Notes: generated from the sequence alone by a model not told the origin. Counted from the first letter of the stretch, positions 36,267 through 45,952 are shown. The stretch is 64,000 nucleotides of DNA from Symbiobacteriaceae bacterium (GCA_029239785.1 JARBUG010000008.1:1-64000); one strand, 5' to 3'. Numbers and translations are program-made.

Positions 36267-36993
36267 GATTGCGCACCCCTTCACACAGCAGCGTGGCCAG
36301 ATGCATCGTCTTCATCGGCAGCTTCTCCCGCTCGGCCCGGCCGCCCATGTGCATCAGGCAGCCGCCGTCGCAGCTGACAATAATGTCAGCCTTGGTGCTG
36401 GCGTAAATCCCGAGCCGCTCGTCGGCCATCGCAGTGCTGATTTCGGGCATCTTCACGGAGAAGGCGCCGCCAAAACCGCAGCACAGGTCATAACGGGGGT
36501 TATCCACAAGCACGAGATCCTTCACGTTCCGGAGCAGCTCCAGCGGCTCCTCCTTCACGCCCAACTCCCGCTGCATGTGGCAGTTGTTGTGGAAAACGAC
36601 GGTCGCCGGGAAGCGGGCGCCCACGTCCTTCACCTTCAGCACCTTGACCATAAACTCGCTGAACTCATAGGTCTTATCGGCCACGGCGCAGGCCCGCTTA
36701 AACATCTCCTTGTCGTCCTTGAACATCTGCGGATAGAAGTACCGCACATGCCCGGCGCAGGAGCCCGAGGGCATCACCACATACTCGCTCTGCTCAAACG
36801 TCTCGATGTAGGCACGGGCGTAGGCCTTCGCCTCATCTTCCAAACCGGTGTTCCAGGCCGGCTGGCCGCAGCAGGTCTGGTTCGGGGGGAAATCGACGTC
36901 ACAGCCGTAACGCCGGAGCAGGTGTACAACCGCCTCGCCCACTTCCGGGTAGAAGTGGTCAGCCAGGCAGGTGATAAAAAGAGAAACTTTCAA
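36256..36993 (-). CDS. lutA: LutA-like CCG-domain iron-sulfur protein
   Basis: A 245-residue protein with two cysteine-rich CCG domains of the LutA/GlpC/HdrB type: CGQPAWNTG preceded by TCC (about residue 40), and CCGFGGAFSVKMPE (about 170). Such domains bind a [4Fe-4S] or noncubane cluster. I prefer TTG 36993 because AAGGTGG lies 8 nt upstream and KVSLFITCLADHFYP is the normal family N-terminus. A GTG at 37005 also opens the frame. A 15 bp palindrome matching the one before lctP is 33 nt upstream, so the FadR-type regulator in this cluster probably controls lutABC. Confidence 0.9.
   Translation of the reverse strand: MKVSLFITCLADHFYPEVGEAVVHLLRRYGCDVDFPPNQTCCGQPAWNTGLEDEAKAYARAYIETFEQSEYVVMPSGSCAGHVRYFYPQMFKDDKEMFKRACAVADKTYEFSEFMVKVLKVKDVGARFPATVVFHNNCHMQRELGVKEEPLELLRNVKDLVLVDNPRYDLCCGFGGAFSVKMPEISTAMADERLGIYASTKADIIVSCDGGCLMHMGGRAEREKLPMKTMHLATLLCEGVRNHGR
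36500..36508 (+). other. DnaA-box 9-mer TTATCCACA
   Basis: Perfect + strand copy, antisense to lutA. Confidence 0.6.
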
Positions 36994-37025
36994 CCCCTGC
37001 ACCACCTTGTGAGTTACTTCGGTCT

Positions 37026-37040
37026 GGTGGTCAGACCACC
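37026..37040. promoter_or_regulatory. Operator palindrome before lutA
   Basis: GGTGGTCAGACCACC is a perfect 15 bp palindrome. Its core TGGTC-N-GACCA also occurs at 42472-42482 before lctP. It resembles FadR/LldR-type (TGGTNNNACCA) operators. Confidence 0.7.
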
Positions 37041-37101
37041 ACAGTGACGGACGTGCCCGGAAGAAGCGGTTGCGGGCCGCCTCCCCCGAGCCAAAAGCAA
37101 C

Positions 37102-37110
37102 TTATCCACA
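37102..37110 (+). other. DnaA-box 9-mer TTATCCACA (intergenic)
   Basis: Perfect + strand copy just downstream of the glcF stop, the only one of the eleven outside a coding region. Confidence 0.6.
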
Positions 37111-37117
37111 GTCGTAG

Positions 37118-38443
37118 CTATTTCTTCTGCGACTTTGCTGCGTCCATCGACTCCCGGAGCACGGTGGCGATATGCACCACACGCACGCCTTCCTTATCCA
37201 TACCGGACCGCATCAGGCTGGCCCGCATATGCAACTGGCACGGCGGATTGGTCACAACCAACTCCTGCGCGCCCGTGGCTTTTACCCGTCCCGCCTTATC
37301 CTTGCCAATGGCGTTCGCCGTCTCCGGCTGCGTGATGTTATACACGCCACCGGCGCCGCAGCAAGAATCAGCGTTGCCAATCTCCACAAACTCCAGCGCC
37401 GGTACCCGGGCCAGCATCTTCCGGGGCTCGCTCACCAACTTCTGCACGTTCCGCATATGGCAGGAATCCTGCAGGGTGACCCGGCCCGGGCGCGGCCCCA
37501 TGGGAATCGGGGGGAGTGCCAGCAGAATCTCGCTAATGTCCCGGCAGCTCGCCGAGAACTTTGCCGCCCGCTGGGCCCACTCGGGGTCTCGCGCCAGCCA
37601 GAGCTTGTACTCCTTGAGCGCAGCGCCGCAGCCGCCGGCCGCGTTCACCACATAGTCAATCTGGCACTTCTCAAACGCAGCAATGTTTCGCTTCGCTTGA
37701 TCATGCGACGTGCCCTCTTCGCCCGTATGCGTGTGGACGGCGCCGCAGCAGCCCTGCCCGGGCACAATCAGCACCTCACAGCCGGCATTCTGCAGCAGGG
37801 CGATCGCATCCCGGTTTTCCTTCCAGAACGTAATCTCCTGAATGCAGCCGGTGAAGAAGCCAACCTTGGCCCGCTGTTCCCCAATGGCCGGGAATACGTG
37901 GCCCGAGCCGCCTCCCATAAACCGCTTGATCGGGCTGGGCACCTTGGGCATGGCCGCTTCCATCTCGGCGACGGCCTTGCCCGCCACCGCCTTGACCAAC
38001 CCGGTCCGGCGGGCCAGCCACGAAAGGCCGGTCACCTGCCAGAACCAGAGGCCGAAGGCGCCGAGCTTGATGCCGCCCGGGGTGCCAAGCACCCACTTCA
38101 GGCCGACCTTGCGCACCAGCTTCTCCAGCGTACCCTGATGCTTGTGCTCAACGATCGTCGCCCGTGCTGCTTCAAGAATCGTGCCGTAGTGAACACCGGC
38201 GGGGCAGGCCACTTCGCAGGCCCGGCAGCCAATGCACTGGTCCAGCGGTCCGGTAATCTGATCCAGGGTCAGGTGGCCCTCGGCCACCGCCCGGGCCAGC
38301 GCAATCCGGCCACGCGGGCTCTTCGGCTCATGCAGGCTCAGTTTGTACGTTGGGCAAGCCTGCAGGCAGAAGCCGCAGCGCATGCAGTTAATGATCTCTT
38401 CGTGTTTGAGCGATTCCTTCAGCTCGGCCAGGGTGGCGGTCAT
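37118..38443 (-). CDS. glcF: Glycolate/lactate oxidase iron-sulfur subunit GlcF
   Basis: A 441-residue Fe-S protein with an N-terminal ferredoxin-like region (CMRCGFCLQACPTY, about 20-33, and CIGCRACEVACPAG, about 70-83) and two C-terminal CCG domains (GCCGAVHTHTGEEG and SCCGAGGVYNI). GlcF passes electrons from the FAD subunit GlcD to the membrane. Its start overlaps the glcD stop (ATGA), so the two are coupled. The substrate could be glycolate, D-lactate or both. The neighbourhood with lactate permease and LutABC favours lactate. Confidence 0.93.
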   Translation of the reverse strand: MTATLAELKESLKHEEIINCMRCGFCLQACPTYKLSLHEPKSPRGRIALARAVAEGHLTLDQITGPLDQCIGCRACEVACPAGVHYGTILEAARATIVEHKHQGTLEKLVRKVGLKWVLGTPGGIKLGAFGLWFWQVTGLSWLARRTGLVKAVAGKAVAEMEAAMPKVPSPIKRFMGGGSGHVFPAIGEQRAKVGFFTGCIQEITFWKENRDAIALLQNAGCEVLIVPGQGCCGAVHTHTGEEGTSHDQAKRNIAAFEKCQIDYVVNAAGGCGAALKEYKLWLARDPEWAQRAAKFSASCRDISEILLALPPIPMGPRPGRVTLQDSCHMRNVQKLVSEPRKMLARVPALEFVEIGNADSCCGAGGVYNITQPETANAIGKDKAGRVKATGAQELVVTNPPCQLHMRASLMRSGMDKEGVRVVHIATVLRESMDAAKSQKK

Positions 38444-39855
38444 CCCTGCCTCACCACCAGTCGCTTGCGCGTGGCCTTGGGCAGCACCTTGCCGGGGTTC
38501 AGAATGTTGGCCGGGTCAAACGCCGCCTTGATCCCCCGCGAGACTGCCACACCGGCCTCGCCAATCTTCCACTCCAGGTAATCCTGCTTGGAAATGCCCA
38601 CACCGTGCTCGCCGGTAATCGTGCCGCCCAACGACAGTGCCTTGTCAAAGATCTCGGCGAAAGCATGCTCCACCCGTTCGATCTCCTCATGGTCACGCTC
38701 GTCGCAGGGGCAGGTCGGGTGCAGGTTGCCGTCGCCGGCATGACCGAAGGTGCAGATCGTCAGGTTGTACTTCTTGGCCGTAGCATTAATGAAGCGAATC
38801 ATCTCGGCCAGGTTGGAGCGGGGCACCGTGGCATCTTCCAGCACGCAGGTCGGGCGGAGGCGGGCCAGGGCCGGCAGCGCAAAGCGCCGGGCTTCGGCCA
38901 GCTTGGTCCCTTCCTCAACCGTGGCGGCCACGCTCACGGCACGGGCGCCCTCTTCCCGGCAAATCTTGCCGGCCAGTTCGATGTCGGAATCCACAACGGC
39001 CCGGGCGCCATCCTGCTCAATCAGCAGCACGGCGGCGGCATCGGTGGGCAGGCCGACATGGGCAAAATCCTCAACCGCCTTGATCGTCCCCTGGTCCATA
39101 ATCTCAAGGGTGCAGGGGATAATCCGGCTCTCAATAATCCGGGCGACGGCCCGGGCGGCATCCTCCAGCGCGTTGAAAACCGCCAGGGCAGCCCGTTTCG
39201 TCTCCGGCTTCGGAATCAGCTTCACGGTCACTTCGGTAATCACGGCCAGCGTGCCCTCAGAGCCCACCAGCAGGCGGGTCAGGTCGTAGCCCGCCACGTC
39301 CTTGGCGTTCTTGCCGCCCGTGCGCAGCACTGCGCCGTTGGGCAGAACCGCCTCCAGGCCCATCACATAGTCACGGGTCACGCCGTACTTCAGGCCGCGC
39401 AGGCCGCCGGCATTCTCCGCCACGTTGCCGCCCATCGTCGAAATGACCTGCGAGCCGGGGTCGGGGGGATAGAACAAACCCCGGGCGTCGGCCTCCCGCG
39501 CAAGCTGCGCAGTGGTCACTCCCGGTTCCACAGTCGCCGTCAGGTTGGCGGCGTCGATTTCGATAATTTGGTTCATGCGGTTCATGTTCAGCATAATGCC
39601 GGCGTTAATGGCAATCGTCCCACCCGAAAGGTTGGACGCAGCACCCCGCGGAATCACTGGCACGCCTTGTGCGGTGGCCAGTTCCAGAATCGCTTTCACT
39701 TCCGCCGTCGAACCCGGAAACACGACTACGGTGGGGAGACTGCGGAGCAGGGGCGTTGCATCCACCGCGTACGCAGCGAGGTCAGCGGGAGAATGCAGTA
39801 CATGCTGCTCCCCGACGATGCCCTGCAGCGCCTGAATCAGCGCGGCGTCACCCAT
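38440..39855 (-). CDS. glcD: FAD-linked glycolate/D-lactate oxidase subunit GlcD
   Basis: A 471-residue FAD_binding_4 oxidase. The PP-loop is VPVIPRGAASNLSGG (about 70-84). FLYPPDPGSQVISTMGGNVAENAGG-type sequence (about 132-155) marks the D-lactate/glycolate dehydrogenase group. The C-terminal FAD-oxidase domain has CTFGHAGDGNLHP (about 370) and GEHGVGISKQDYLEW (about 415), with the catalytic histidines expected there. The ATG follows GAGGTGACC. It lies 12 nt downstream of the regulator gene and overlaps glcF, so regulator, glcD and glcF look like one unit. Confidence 0.94.
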   Translation of the reverse strand: MGDAALIQALQGIVGEQHVLHSPADLAAYAVDATPLLRSLPTVVVFPGSTAEVKAILELATAQGVPVIPRGAASNLSGGTIAINAGIMLNMNRMNQIIEIDAANLTATVEPGVTTAQLAREADARGLFYPPDPGSQVISTMGGNVAENAGGLRGLKYGVTRDYVMGLEAVLPNGAVLRTGGKNAKDVAGYDLTRLLVGSEGTLAVITEVTVKLIPKPETKRAALAVFNALEDAARAVARIIESRIIPCTLEIMDQGTIKAVEDFAHVGLPTDAAAVLLIEQDGARAVVDSDIELAGKICREEGARAVSVAATVEEGTKLAEARRFALPALARLRPTCVLEDATVPRSNLAEMIRFINATAKKYNLTICTFGHAGDGNLHPTCPCDERDHEEIERVEHAFAEIFDKALSLGGTITGEHGVGISKQDYLEWKIGEAGVAVSRGIKAAFDPANILNPGKVLPKATRKRLVVRQG

Positions 39856-39867
39856 GTCAGGTCACCT

Positions 39868-40602
39868 CTATTGCTTATTTGATGAGGCCGGAGTCGCCCC
39901 GTAGAGCGTCCGCCTCACACGCTCGATGTGAGACCGCATGCGGTTGTGGGCCAGATCCGGCATCTGGGCGCGAATGGCGTCCAGAATGCCCTGGTGCTCG
40001 CTCAGAAGGAGCTTGTCCATCTCAGGAATGCGGAGCAGCTGCGTGCGATACCGGTGGAGCATCTCCTGCATGCTGTCACTCAGCGTCCGCATGATCTGGA
40101 GCAAAACCCCGTTGCCGGATGCCGACGCGACCGCATGGTGGAAATCCCAGTCGGCTTGCGCACCATGATTGCCCGTCTGCAGATCGATCTCCATCTGCGC
40201 CAGCGCTGCTTCCATGGCGGTCAGGTCTTCCTGCTCCCGGCGCTGGGCAGCCAGGTATGCCGCCTCGGCCTCAAGGGCTGCACGAATCTCAAGCATCTCG
40301 AGGCCAATCGCCTCGTCGCGTTCCATGGCCACAAGCAGCGCCATCGGGGTAATCAGCGCCTCCTCCGTCACACTGCGGACAAAGGTGCCCTCCCCCGGGC
40401 GTATTTCCACGAGACCCATCAAACCCAGAGCCGACAGGGCTTCCCGCACTGCCGCCCGGCTCACGCCGAACTCTTCGGCGAGCTGGCGCTCGGGCGGCAG
40501 GCGGTCACCCGGATTCAGGGAGCCGTCACGAATCATGCGTGAAATCTGATCGACAATCTGCTGGTAGATGCGCTGGTTAGCGATTCGCTCGAACCGGCCC
40601 AC
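39868..40602 (-). CDS. GntR-family (FadR subfamily) regulator of the lactate/glycolate genes
   Basis: A 244-residue transcription factor with a winged-helix GntR domain (about 8-75, RDGSLNPGDRLPPERQLAEEFGVSRAAVREALSALGLMG) and a C-terminal FCD ligand-binding domain (about 90-225, with DWDFHHAVASASGN and LSEHQGILDAI). LldR, GlcC and PdhR are close types and respond to lactate, glycolate or pyruvate. GTG 40602 follows GGAGGAG. The palindromes before lctP and lutA are good candidate binding sites. I see none directly before this gene. Confidence 0.9.
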   Translation of the reverse strand: MGRFERIANQRIYQQIVDQISRMIRDGSLNPGDRLPPERQLAEEFGVSRAAVREALSALGLMGLVEIRPGEGTFVRSVTEEALITPMALLVAMERDEAIGLEMLEIRAALEAEAAYLAAQRREQEDLTAMEAALAQMEIDLQTGNHGAQADWDFHHAVASASGNGVLLQIMRTLSDSMQEMLHRYRTQLLRIPEMDKLLLSEHQGILDAIRAQMPDLAHNRMRSHIERVRRTLYGATPASSNKQ

Positions 40603-40684
40603 GTCGGACTCCTCCAGTCATGAGGACCAAGCCGTATTGCGTTTGCGTCCTTAAGCTACATCTACCAGTATACTTCATATCAAG

Positions 40685-42400
40685 CTATTTCGTGATGGCA
40701 GGAATCATCCACGGGAAGACATAGGCCTGAAGCATAACGAGAATGCCCATCAGAGCGGCCAACAGCAGGGAGTGCGGCAGCACGCCACGGAAGATCGGGC
40801 CGGCAGCGAGCTTGCCTTCGTTCTTATCCTCGTAGCAGGCAGCGGTCGCAACGACGATGGACTGGGCGTCGATCATCTTGCCCATAACGCCGCCGGTGGA
40901 GTTGGCGGTGCAGATCAGGACGGGCGAGAGGCCTAGCTGTTCGGCCGTGATCTTCTGCATGCCGCCGAACATCACGTTGGCGGAGGTGTCCGAACCGGTC
41001 AGGGCGACGCCCAGCCAGCCCAGCATGGCGGCGAAGAACGGGTAGAACCAGCCGGTCTTGGTGAAAGCGAGGCCGAGAACGGCGTCCATGCCGGAGTACT
41101 TCGTCACATAGCCCATGCCGAGCACCAGGCCGATGGTCAGCAGCGGCAGGCGGAGGCGGACGGCGGTCCGCTTGATCACCTGGACCCACTGGGCGCCGCT
41201 CATGCCGATGATCAGGCCGGAGATAAGGGCCGAGATCAGAATGCCGGTGCCAGGAGCGGAGAGCCAGTTGATGCTGTAAACAGCCGAGTCAAGCGTCTGC
41301 TTAGCCACGACTGGCGCCGTGCGGAAGACGAGGCCCTGTACGAACGGCACATTCCACTTGATCAGGGCGCCGGGCAGGCTATTGAGCCAGTTCTTGACGT
41401 CGGGATAGCCCCACAGGAAGACAAAGACCGTCAGCAGAGCCCAGGGCATCCAGGCCTTGATCACCTGGCCAGTGGTGTAGGAAGCGGCGCCGGCAATCTT
41501 CGCCTTCGGGGCGGCCTTGACGTCGGCGGAGTAAGCCTGCTTGGGCTGCCAGAACCGGGAGAAGATCGCAACCGCCGCCATGGAGACCAGGCCGCCGAGG
41601 ATGTCGACAAGCATGTGGCCCATGTAGTTGCCAACGGCGAACTGGGTGATGGCGAAAGATCCGCCGGAGACGAGCAGGGCGGGCCATACGTTCCAAACGT
41701 CAGACCACTTGCCGCCGTCCATCTTCACCTGAGCGGCGACCATCCAAACGGGGACGATCAGGGAGAAGAAGGGCAGCTGGCGGGCGGCCATCTGGGAGAT
41801 GGTGAAGGCCGGAATGCCGGTAACACCTTCCAGCGCGGTGACCGGGGTGCCCAGGGCGCCGAAGGCGACGGGGGCGGTGTTGGCGATCAGGCAGAGAATA
41901 GCGGCCTGCAGGGGCTTGAAGCCGAGGCCGACCATCAGGGCGCCGGAGATGGCGACCGGGGTGCCGAAGCCGGCGGCACCTTCGACGAAGGCGCCGAACG
42001 AGAAAGCGATCAGGATCGCCTGGATGCGCTTGTCGGAAGACATCGAGGCGACGGAGTCCTTCACGATCTCAAACTGACCGGTGACCAGGGTCACGGTGTA
42101 CAGGAACATCGCAGCGATCACAATCCAGCCGATCGGGAACATGCCGTAGAGCACACCGTAGAGGTAGGACATACCAGCGGTCTGCACGGGCATCTTGAAA
42201 ACGAAAACGGCGGCCAGGAGCGAGACGATACCGGCGATGAGTGCGGCCTTGTGAGCCTCGATACCCTTGTGAAGCGAACCCTGATTCGACTTGGACGGAT
42301 GAAGAGCGAGGAAATAAAGCAGGGTCACGACCGGGAGCGCAGCGACGAGGGTGGACAGGAAAGCGTTGCCTAGGGGATTGTAGTTCTGCAGGTACTGCAT
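40685..42400 (-). CDS. lctP: L-lactate permease
   Basis: A 571-residue LctP-family permease with about 12-14 hydrophobic helices, importing lactate (and probably glycolate) with protons. Family hallmarks are SFGAFVEGAAGFGTPVAISGALM (about 131-153), TAPVAFGALGTPVTALEGVTG (about 170) and VALTGSDTSANVMFGGMQ (about 468-485). I start at ATG 42400, exactly downstream of AAAGGAGG, giving MQYLQNYNPLGN, the usual N-terminus. An operator-like palindrome lies 71 nt upstream. The gene heads the minus-strand lactate block. Confidence 0.95.
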   Translation of the reverse strand: MQYLQNYNPLGNAFLSTLVAALPVVTLLYFLALHPSKSNQGSLHKGIEAHKAALIAGIVSLLAAVFVFKMPVQTAGMSYLYGVLYGMFPIGWIVIAAMFLYTVTLVTGQFEIVKDSVASMSSDKRIQAILIAFSFGAFVEGAAGFGTPVAISGALMVGLGFKPLQAAILCLIANTAPVAFGALGTPVTALEGVTGIPAFTISQMAARQLPFFSLIVPVWMVAAQVKMDGGKWSDVWNVWPALLVSGGSFAITQFAVGNYMGHMLVDILGGLVSMAAVAIFSRFWQPKQAYSADVKAAPKAKIAGAASYTTGQVIKAWMPWALLTVFVFLWGYPDVKNWLNSLPGALIKWNVPFVQGLVFRTAPVVAKQTLDSAVYSINWLSAPGTGILISALISGLIIGMSGAQWVQVIKRTAVRLRLPLLTIGLVLGMGYVTKYSGMDAVLGLAFTKTGWFYPFFAAMLGWLGVALTGSDTSANVMFGGMQKITAEQLGLSPVLICTANSTGGVMGKMIDAQSIVVATAACYEDKNEGKLAAGPIFRGVLPHSLLLAALMGILVMLQAYVFPWMIPAITK

Positions 42401-42470
42401 CCGATTGCCTCCTTTAGCGGGGTTTGGTGGCAAACCGGGTCCGGACCCTATCGACATGTCAGGTGGTCAT

Positions 42471-42483
42471 GTGGTCTGACCAC
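42471..42483. promoter_or_regulatory. Operator palindrome before lctP
   Basis: GTGGTCTGACCAC, a 13 bp palindrome with the same TGGTC-N-GACCA core as the site before lutA. A half site (GTGGTC) also lies at 42463-42468. Likely target of the FadR-type regulator at 39868-40602. Confidence 0.65.
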
Positions 42484-42811
42484 TTGGCCAATAGAATATG
42501 ACAGGCCGTCGTGAATTCCTTTCGTCGCATTTCAAAACGCAGACACATTGAGCACAAGTGTCTATTTGAGAATGTTATCTCTTTCACAAAGTTCATATGG
42601 TGACAATTTACGCGGCCCGTGGGGCAGTAGTAGAGAAGGCCGATTGGCGCCTACAGACAGGCTATCCAATCGGCCTTGATGATTGATGTTTCCTATACCC
42701 TATCTGTCGGTGTTTCGCGCCGCCTTGATATGGTATGCGTGGGTAGTTATGGGGATTCGCTCTCATTCGCCCGCACGACCCTGTTCTCCCCCTACCGACC
42801 GGGCTTCTGGA
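42484..42811. other. Intergenic region with a 12 bp stem hairpin
   Basis: A 328 bp stretch without a supported gene. It should contain the lctP promoter, but I cannot pick a convincing -35/-10 pair. AAGGCCGATTGG (42636-42647) and CCAATCGGCCTT (42666-42677) form a perfect 12 bp stem. No T-run follows on either strand, so it may be a weak terminator for the mannosidase gene or an RNA structure. Confidence 0.45.
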
Positions 42812-45800
42812 TCACCCGAACTGCACGACCAAGGTCCGAATGGCGTAGGGCGCCACGTCAATGATCACCCGGCGCCCCGTGAACGGGACTTCCTGCGGCG
42901 CTTGTTCCAATAGGTTTGTCGCGTGCACGGCCTTGATCGGCCTTCCGAAAAGCAACTCAACCGGTCCACGCCGGTTTCCAAACTCGTAGACCCGCACGAC
43001 GATTCCTTCGCCCGACTCAGCCCGTTTGACGGTCTCGATCATGACGTTCGGTGCCTCGCAGGAGACCAGGCCGAAAGCGGCGGGCAGTTTTCCGCTGTGC
43101 GCCGGCGCCACCACCGCCGTCAGCGGGTTGTTGAGCCGATAGCCCTGCGCCACGGTCCCGCCCCGGAACCAGTCCTCCGCGTGCGGGAACAGGCTGTAGG
43201 TAAACCTGTGCTCGCCCCGGTCGGCGGTCGCGTCGGGCCAAATCGCCGACTTGATCAGCGTCAGGCGGAGCACGTTGTCGTGAATGTCGTACCCGTACTT
43301 GCAGTCGTTCAGCAGGCTGACACCGTACCCGCCTTCTGACAGGTCGGCCCACTTGTGGCCCACGCTCTCAAAGCGGGCCCAGTCCCAGGAGGTGTTCTGG
43401 TGGGTCGGGCGCTCCACGTTGCCAAACTGGATTTCGTAGGTGGCCCGGGTACTGTGGACCTGCACGGGGAAGGCCGCCTTCAGCAGCACCTGTGACTGCT
43501 GCCAGTCGACACGGGTGTCAAAGTCGATGCGCGGGGTGCGGGCATACACGGTCATCCGCTGGGTGATGGTGGAATCTTCAAAGCGCCATACAAGCTTCAA
43601 AATGCCTTGCTCCGGCCCTTCCTCCTCCACGGTCGCTTCCACCAGGTCGGTGACTTCGCGGCATTTCTGGGTGTAGTAAATGTCGATGTCCCAGGCGTCG
43701 TAGTTCATGGGCTTGTCTTCGAAAGCCTGGAGCACGTTGGCCGCCCGGCCCTGGGCAAGCACCTCCCGCTGCTGCACCTTGTCGTACAGCCGGGTCATCT
43801 GGCCCTGTTCGTTCAGCTCGATGCGGAAGTGGGGCGTCTCCACCAGTCCGGGCGTGACTGTGAGCCGGCGGCTGCGGGCCTCCGGGCGCCCGCCCCGGGG
43901 CGCCGCCACCGGCCGCAGCGGGAAGGCCCGGTAGCCGTTCGCCGGCACATCCACCGCATAGACCAGCTTTCCCTGCACCGGCAGCGGCACACCCTCCTCA
44001 TCCACCGGCACCGTTCCGGCGGGCAGTTCGACCTCCACCAGGTCGCTCCGGGAAAAGCCCGTCGGGTTAAAGACCACCACAGACTCCTCCGCCAGGTCCA
44101 TCGCCGCGACCAGCGCTGCCTGGGCCTCTCCAAGCACCCCGCCACCCAACGCATGCGCCGCCTGGTACTCGACCGTGCTGTCCTGATACACCTCCCGAAT
44201 CGAAGAACCGGGAATGATATCATGGAACTGATTGCGGAGCACAATCTCCCACGCCTCATCCAGCCGCTCCCGCGGGTACTCCTCTCCTGTCAGCACTCCT
44301 GCCAGCGCCCCGTAGAGTTCGGCATTATGCAGCAGGAACTCGAGCTTCCGGTTGTGCCGCTTCTGCTGCGCCTGCGACGTGTATGTCCCCCGGTGATACT
44401 CCAGGTACAATTCGCCATTCCACACCGGCAGCCGGGGGTCGGTCCAGACCCGCTCTTCCAGGCGGGCAAAGTACTCATCCACCCGCCCGATGCGCACGTG
44501 GGGAATGCCCGGCATATCGGCCAGCCGGCGGGCGAATTCCATGTTCTCGCGGGTCGGCCCGCCGCCCCCGTCACCCCACCCGAACGATGACAGCGGTTCG
44601 TTGTTAATCTCCTTCTGTTGATAAAGGTCCCAGGCGCCCTTCACCACATCGGGCAGCACCTCGGCGTTATAGGTGTAGTTCCAGGAATCGGGCGCCCGGT
44701 TCGGCACCGGCGCGGTAATGAAGTGCGTCAGCACTTCCGTCCCATCAATGCCGCGCCACCGGAACGTGTCAAACGGGAAGCGGTTGAACTGATTCCACGA
44801 GATCTTCGTCGTCATGAAATACTTCAGCCCAACACCCTTGATAATCTGCGGCAGCGCCCAGGCGTACCCGAACACGTCGGGCAGCCACAAAACCACGTTA
44901 TCCACACCCAGTTCCTCTCGGAAGAACCGCATGCCATACAGGAACTGCCGAATCAGCGACTCGCCACCCGACAAGTTGCAGTCCGCTTCCACCCACATGC
45001 CGCCGTCGGCCTCCCAGCGGCCCTCGGCGACGCGGCGCTTCACCTGCTCCCAAATTTCGGGCTGCGTTTGCTTGATGTACTTATAAAGCTGTGGCTGCGA
45101 CTGAATCCACTTGAACTCCGGATACTGCTCCATCAGCCGCAGGGCCGACGACCAGGAGCGGGCCGTCTTCAGTTTGATGTTGTCCAATGTCCACAGCCAG
45201 GCCACATCCAGGTGCGTATGGCCAATATGGTTCACAATCGGTTTCAGCGCATCAATGCGCTGAAGGCGTTCAAACCCTTGCTGCATAACAGCCCGGGCGC
45301 CCCGGACCGACGCGTAGAACGCCTCCGACCCGGGATGCGTCCAGTCCAAATCGGCCATCACCGCCTCGGACAGCTTGAGGAGTTCAACCCTCGCCACCGA
45401 GTTGGCGTCTAGTTCCTTGAGCGTCCGACCAATCGCGTCGAAGTCGTACGCCAGCGCATCGGTCTCGTCGTCGAACTGGATCAGCTCCGGGTCCTGCCAG
45501 AGCAGGTTCTCGTACTGCCGCCAGCCCGACCAGGCCTGAATCGCAATGGCGATCACCCGGCCAGTCTCGCACAGGTCAGCCGGGAGGAAGATCACCCGGT
45601 GGTTCCGATCCAGCCCGTGGTGCGGACGCCCATCTATGTACAGCAGCGACTCGGGCATGTCGTTGTGCCCACCGTTGGCAATGTGGCTGCCGAAGCGCAA
45701 GGCGAGCCGCCTGCCACCCAGGTGCCCGGGAATGGTCACCTGCGCCCGGTACCAGGTAATCATGTTCGGGCGCCCCGCGATGCGGTCATATGGCCGCACC

Positions 45801-45952
45801 ATCGGCCAGCCCGTATCATCCAGGGCCGGCGCAAAGGCGCCCGGAAGGTCGCCCTCGTGGTACCGGAACGGCCCTACCGGCACTGCCAGCCGGGCCACCC
45901 AACGCCTGAGCTCATCCCGACGGCCCATCAGCTTCTCTTCCGTCCAGAACAT
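42812..45952 (-). CDS. Glycoside hydrolase family 38 alpha-mannosidase
   Basis: A 1046-residue retaining alpha-mannosidase. An N-terminal beta-sandwich domain (about 30-170) precedes the GH38 catalytic barrel starting NHIGHTHLDVAWLW (241-254), where H247 and D249 would bind zinc. The nucleophile is probably D359 in WLPDVFGYAW. A further zinc histidine is expected in DNEPLSSFGWGDGGGG-type sequence (about 500). The C-terminal beta domains (about 640-1046) complete the fold. There is no signal peptide, so it is probably cytoplasmic, acting on mannosides taken up or recycled. No sugar transporter or regulator is adjacent. Confidence 0.93.
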   Translation of the reverse strand: MFWTEEKLMGRRDELRRWVARLAVPVGPFRYHEGDLPGAFAPALDDTGWPMVRPYDRIAGRPNMITWYRAQVTIPGHLGGRRLALRFGSHIANGGHNDMPESLLYIDGRPHHGLDRNHRVIFLPADLCETGRVIAIAIQAWSGWRQYENLLWQDPELIQFDDETDALAYDFDAIGRTLKELDANSVARVELLKLSEAVMADLDWTHPGSEAFYASVRGARAVMQQGFERLQRIDALKPIVNHIGHTHLDVAWLWTLDNIKLKTARSWSSALRLMEQYPEFKWIQSQPQLYKYIKQTQPEIWEQVKRRVAEGRWEADGGMWVEADCNLSGGESLIRQFLYGMRFFREELGVDNVVLWLPDVFGYAWALPQIIKGVGLKYFMTTKISWNQFNRFPFDTFRWRGIDGTEVLTHFITAPVPNRAPDSWNYTYNAEVLPDVVKGAWDLYQQKEINNEPLSSFGWGDGGGGPTRENMEFARRLADMPGIPHVRIGRVDEYFARLEERVWTDPRLPVWNGELYLEYHRGTYTSQAQQKRHNRKLEFLLHNAELYGALAGVLTGEEYPRERLDEAWEIVLRNQFHDIIPGSSIREVYQDSTVEYQAAHALGGGVLGEAQAALVAAMDLAEESVVVFNPTGFSRSDLVEVELPAGTVPVDEEGVPLPVQGKLVYAVDVPANGYRAFPLRPVAAPRGGRPEARSRRLTVTPGLVETPHFRIELNEQGQMTRLYDKVQQREVLAQGRAANVLQAFEDKPMNYDAWDIDIYYTQKCREVTDLVEATVEEEGPEQGILKLVWRFEDSTITQRMTVYARTPRIDFDTRVDWQQSQVLLKAAFPVQVHSTRATYEIQFGNVERPTHQNTSWDWARFESVGHKWADLSEGGYGVSLLNDCKYGYDIHDNVLRLTLIKSAIWPDATADRGEHRFTYSLFPHAEDWFRGGTVAQGYRLNNPLTAVVAPAHSGKLPAAFGLVSCEAPNVMIETVKRAESGEGIVVRVYEFGNRRGPVELLFGRPIKAVHATNLLEQAPQEVPFTGRRVIIDVAPYAIRTLVVQFG
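44898..44906 (+). other. DnaA-box 9-mer TTATCCACA
   Basis: Perfect + strand copy, antisense to the mannosidase gene. Confidence 0.6.

Noticed and set aside
34836-36377. 513-codon + strand ORF opposite lutB
   Set aside because: Antisense shadow; the minus-strand gene carries complete Fe-S clusters.
42636-42677. Rho-independent terminator
   Set aside because: The 12 bp stem is perfect, but no T-run follows on either strand, so I list it only as a hairpin.
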